Source of the DNA: CAZUCD01 sp964618855
GTDB lineage: Bacteria > Sumerlaeota > Sumerlaeia > SLMS01 > JANRJK01
NCBI GenBank assembly: GCA_964618855.1
Contig: CAZUCD010000157.1
Span: 1 to 8,245, forward strand
Length of the DNA: 8,245 nucleotides
Direction: 5' to 3'
Shown here: piece by piece, positions 7,148 through 8,245 of the stretch
Position numbering within the stretch: the first letter of the stretch is position 1
How the letters are laid out: each line of letters opens with the position of its first letter
The notes under the pieces: model-generated
Told to the model about the DNA's origin: nothing
Databases searched by the model: none
The model's input: the letters and a program-made list of their open reading frames with translations, nothing else
Translations under genes and position numbers: made by a program

Positions 7148-8245
7148 TCACCCACCATGCAGGAAGTTCAGCAGGAGGACCGGGCCGCGCATGTTGGCGC
7201 GCGCGGAGGCTTCGGGCTCGGCTTCCGAGAACGTGGTCCAGGCGCCTCGGCCATCCTCGGGCGAGACGGCGAGCAGGTACAGGATGGCCCTGTGCCGAAA
7301 GGCCGGGTCCTCTGCGTTCTCCGCGTCGCGCGCGGCCAGCTTGATTCTCATATCGAGGCCCCCATCCCGAGGCAATGTCCGCTCGTAGGCGCGCGCGGAA
7401 GCCAATGCAGCCTCGAGGTCGGCGATGGCCATCCTCTCGACGATCGGACGCGAGGCGGAGGTGTCCTCGCGTGCCGTCTTGAGCTTGTCGATCGCGGTAT
7501 CGAGGTCCCCCGCGAGGCACAGTGCGGCGAGGACATCGCGTTCCCTCAACGTCCGACCGAGAGCGCGGACGCCCTCGCGCACGGGGAGGCCTTCCGTGGC
7601 TTCGCCCAGGTTGCGCAGTCGCTCTCCCACCCTCGGTGGCCGCCGAGGGGAAGATCGATCCTCGCGAGGTTCGACTCCCGTGCTCAGTTGCGCCGTCTGC
7701 GGCTGGATCGCCGGCGCAGCTTCGGCGTCAGGGGATGGTGGGACGGCATGCCCGGCTCCCTCGCTCCATACGGCCCAGGACACGGCCGCAACCATGAGCA
7801 CGAGCACGGCGGCGATCATGGCCCTGCGGGAAGGCTTGCCGGATTGGATCCGCCCCTCCCCCTGGGCGTCGGCCAGAAGGGAGTCGATTCGCTCGATGAG
7901 CTGGGCGTAGGTCGCGGGGCGCCTGGCGACCTCCTTCGCCGTCATCCACTCGATCAGTGCGACGACGCGCCCGCCCAGTGCCGAGCGCAGGCTCTCCGGA
8001 TAGTCGATGGGGGCGGTCGCGTGCTTCACGGCGGCGGCGACGGGGGAGCTGGCCTCGAACGGCGGCCGCCCCACGAGCGCGTTGTAGAGCGTGACCCCGA
8101 GCGCGTAGATGTCCGAGCGCAGGTCCACCGGCTCACCAAGCGCCTGCTCCGGCGCCATGTAGAGCGGCGTTCCGATCCGGCAGTTCGTATCGGTGAGCGA
8201 CGGGTCGGAGCTTTCGAGCCGCTTGGCGAGTCCGAAGTCCAACAC
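7148..8245 (-). CDS. Transmembrane Ser/Thr protein kinase (C-terminal part, cut by window edge)
   Basis: The visible 365 codons start inside a Hanks-type kinase and end at TGA (7148-7150). The first codon is GTG, read as Val in VLDFGLAKR; it is not a start, because the N-lobe and catalytic loop must lie beyond the edge. Visible are DFG (3-5), the activation segment IGTPLYMAPEQALGE (24-38) with APE at 31-33, and the C-lobe motif RSDIYALGVTLYNALVGRPPF (43-63) with D45. After the kinase fold (to about 125) come a basic linker, one transmembrane helix (about 143-160) and a Pro- and charge-rich extracytoplasmic segment (161-205). The last 160 residues (206-365) are helical and contain no domain that I recognise; PASTA repeats are absent. 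The DFG and APE motifs are intact, so the kinase is probably active. It differs clearly from the cyclase-kinase at 2453-5959 and is not a recent duplicate. Ligand and targets are unknown. Confidence 0.9.
   Translation of the reverse strand: MLDFGLAKRLESSDPSLTDTNCRIGTPLYMAPEQALGEPVDLRSDIYALGVTLYNALVGRPPFEASSPVAAAVKHATAPIDYPESLRSALGGRVVALIEWMTAKEVARRPATYAQLIERIDSLLADAQGEGRIQSGKPSRRAMIAAVLVLMVAAVSWAVWSEGAGHAVPPSPDAEAAPAIQPQTAQLSTGVEPREDRSSPRRPPRVGERLRNLGEATEGLPVREGVRALGRTLRERDVLAALCLAGDLDTAIDKLKTAREDTSASRPIVERMAIADLEAALASARAYERTLPRDGGLDMRIKLAARDAENAEDPAFRHRAILYLLAVSPEDGRGAWTTFSEAEPEASARANMRGPVLLLNFLHGG

Noticed and set aside
8243..8245. GTG as the start codon of the right-edge kinase gene
   Set aside because: The codon lies just before the DFG motif in the middle of a kinase domain. 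The N-lobe and catalytic loop must be encoded beyond the window edge.

Overview
The window is about 65 percent GC and looks like a chromosomal piece of a diderm (Gram-negative type) bacterium. It carries a type IV pilus motor ATPase, a membrane-anchored pentahaem nitrite reductase system, a secreted Amidase_3 enzyme and two large transmembrane Ser/Thr kinases. This mix fits kinase-rich lineages such as Planctomycetota and related PVC bacteria, Myxococcota or Acidobacteriota, but the sequence alone does not decide the phylum. I see no RNA genes, insertion sequences, CRISPR arrays or phage genes.

Layout. Positions 1-379 (minus) hold the N-terminal 126 codons of a PilT/PilU-type ATPase cut by the window edge. 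A divergent intergenic region (380-570) follows, with a notable inverted repeat at 510-540. Then comes nrfH-nrfA (571-2449, plus), a two-gene unit for ammonia-forming nitrite reduction. Only 3 bp after nrfA, a large gene (2453-5959, minus) ends. It encodes a 1168-residue protein with a class III nucleotidyl-cyclase-like domain, a Hanks-type kinase, one transmembrane helix and a TPR-rich C-terminus. A short divergent region (5960-6070) with a palindrome separates it from a secreted N-acetylmuramoyl-L-alanine amidase (6071-6940, plus). After a 207-bp convergent spacer with small hairpins, the C-terminal 365 codons of a second membrane Ser/Thr kinase (7148-8245, minus) run off the right edge.

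How the genes work together. NrfH (tetrahaem quinol dehydrogenase) passes electrons from menaquinol to NrfA (pentahaem nitrite reductase). The catalytic haem of NrfA has a CXXCH motif rather than the classical CXXCK. The remaining genes are not obviously one operon. The cyclase-kinase and the amidase are divergently transcribed from a shared 111-bp region, which could link signalling to cell-wall remodelling, but that is inference. The least ordinary items are the cyclase-kinase-TPR fusion with a substituted cyclase active site, the CXXCH-type NrfA, and the two dyad-symmetric sequences in the divergent promoter regions.
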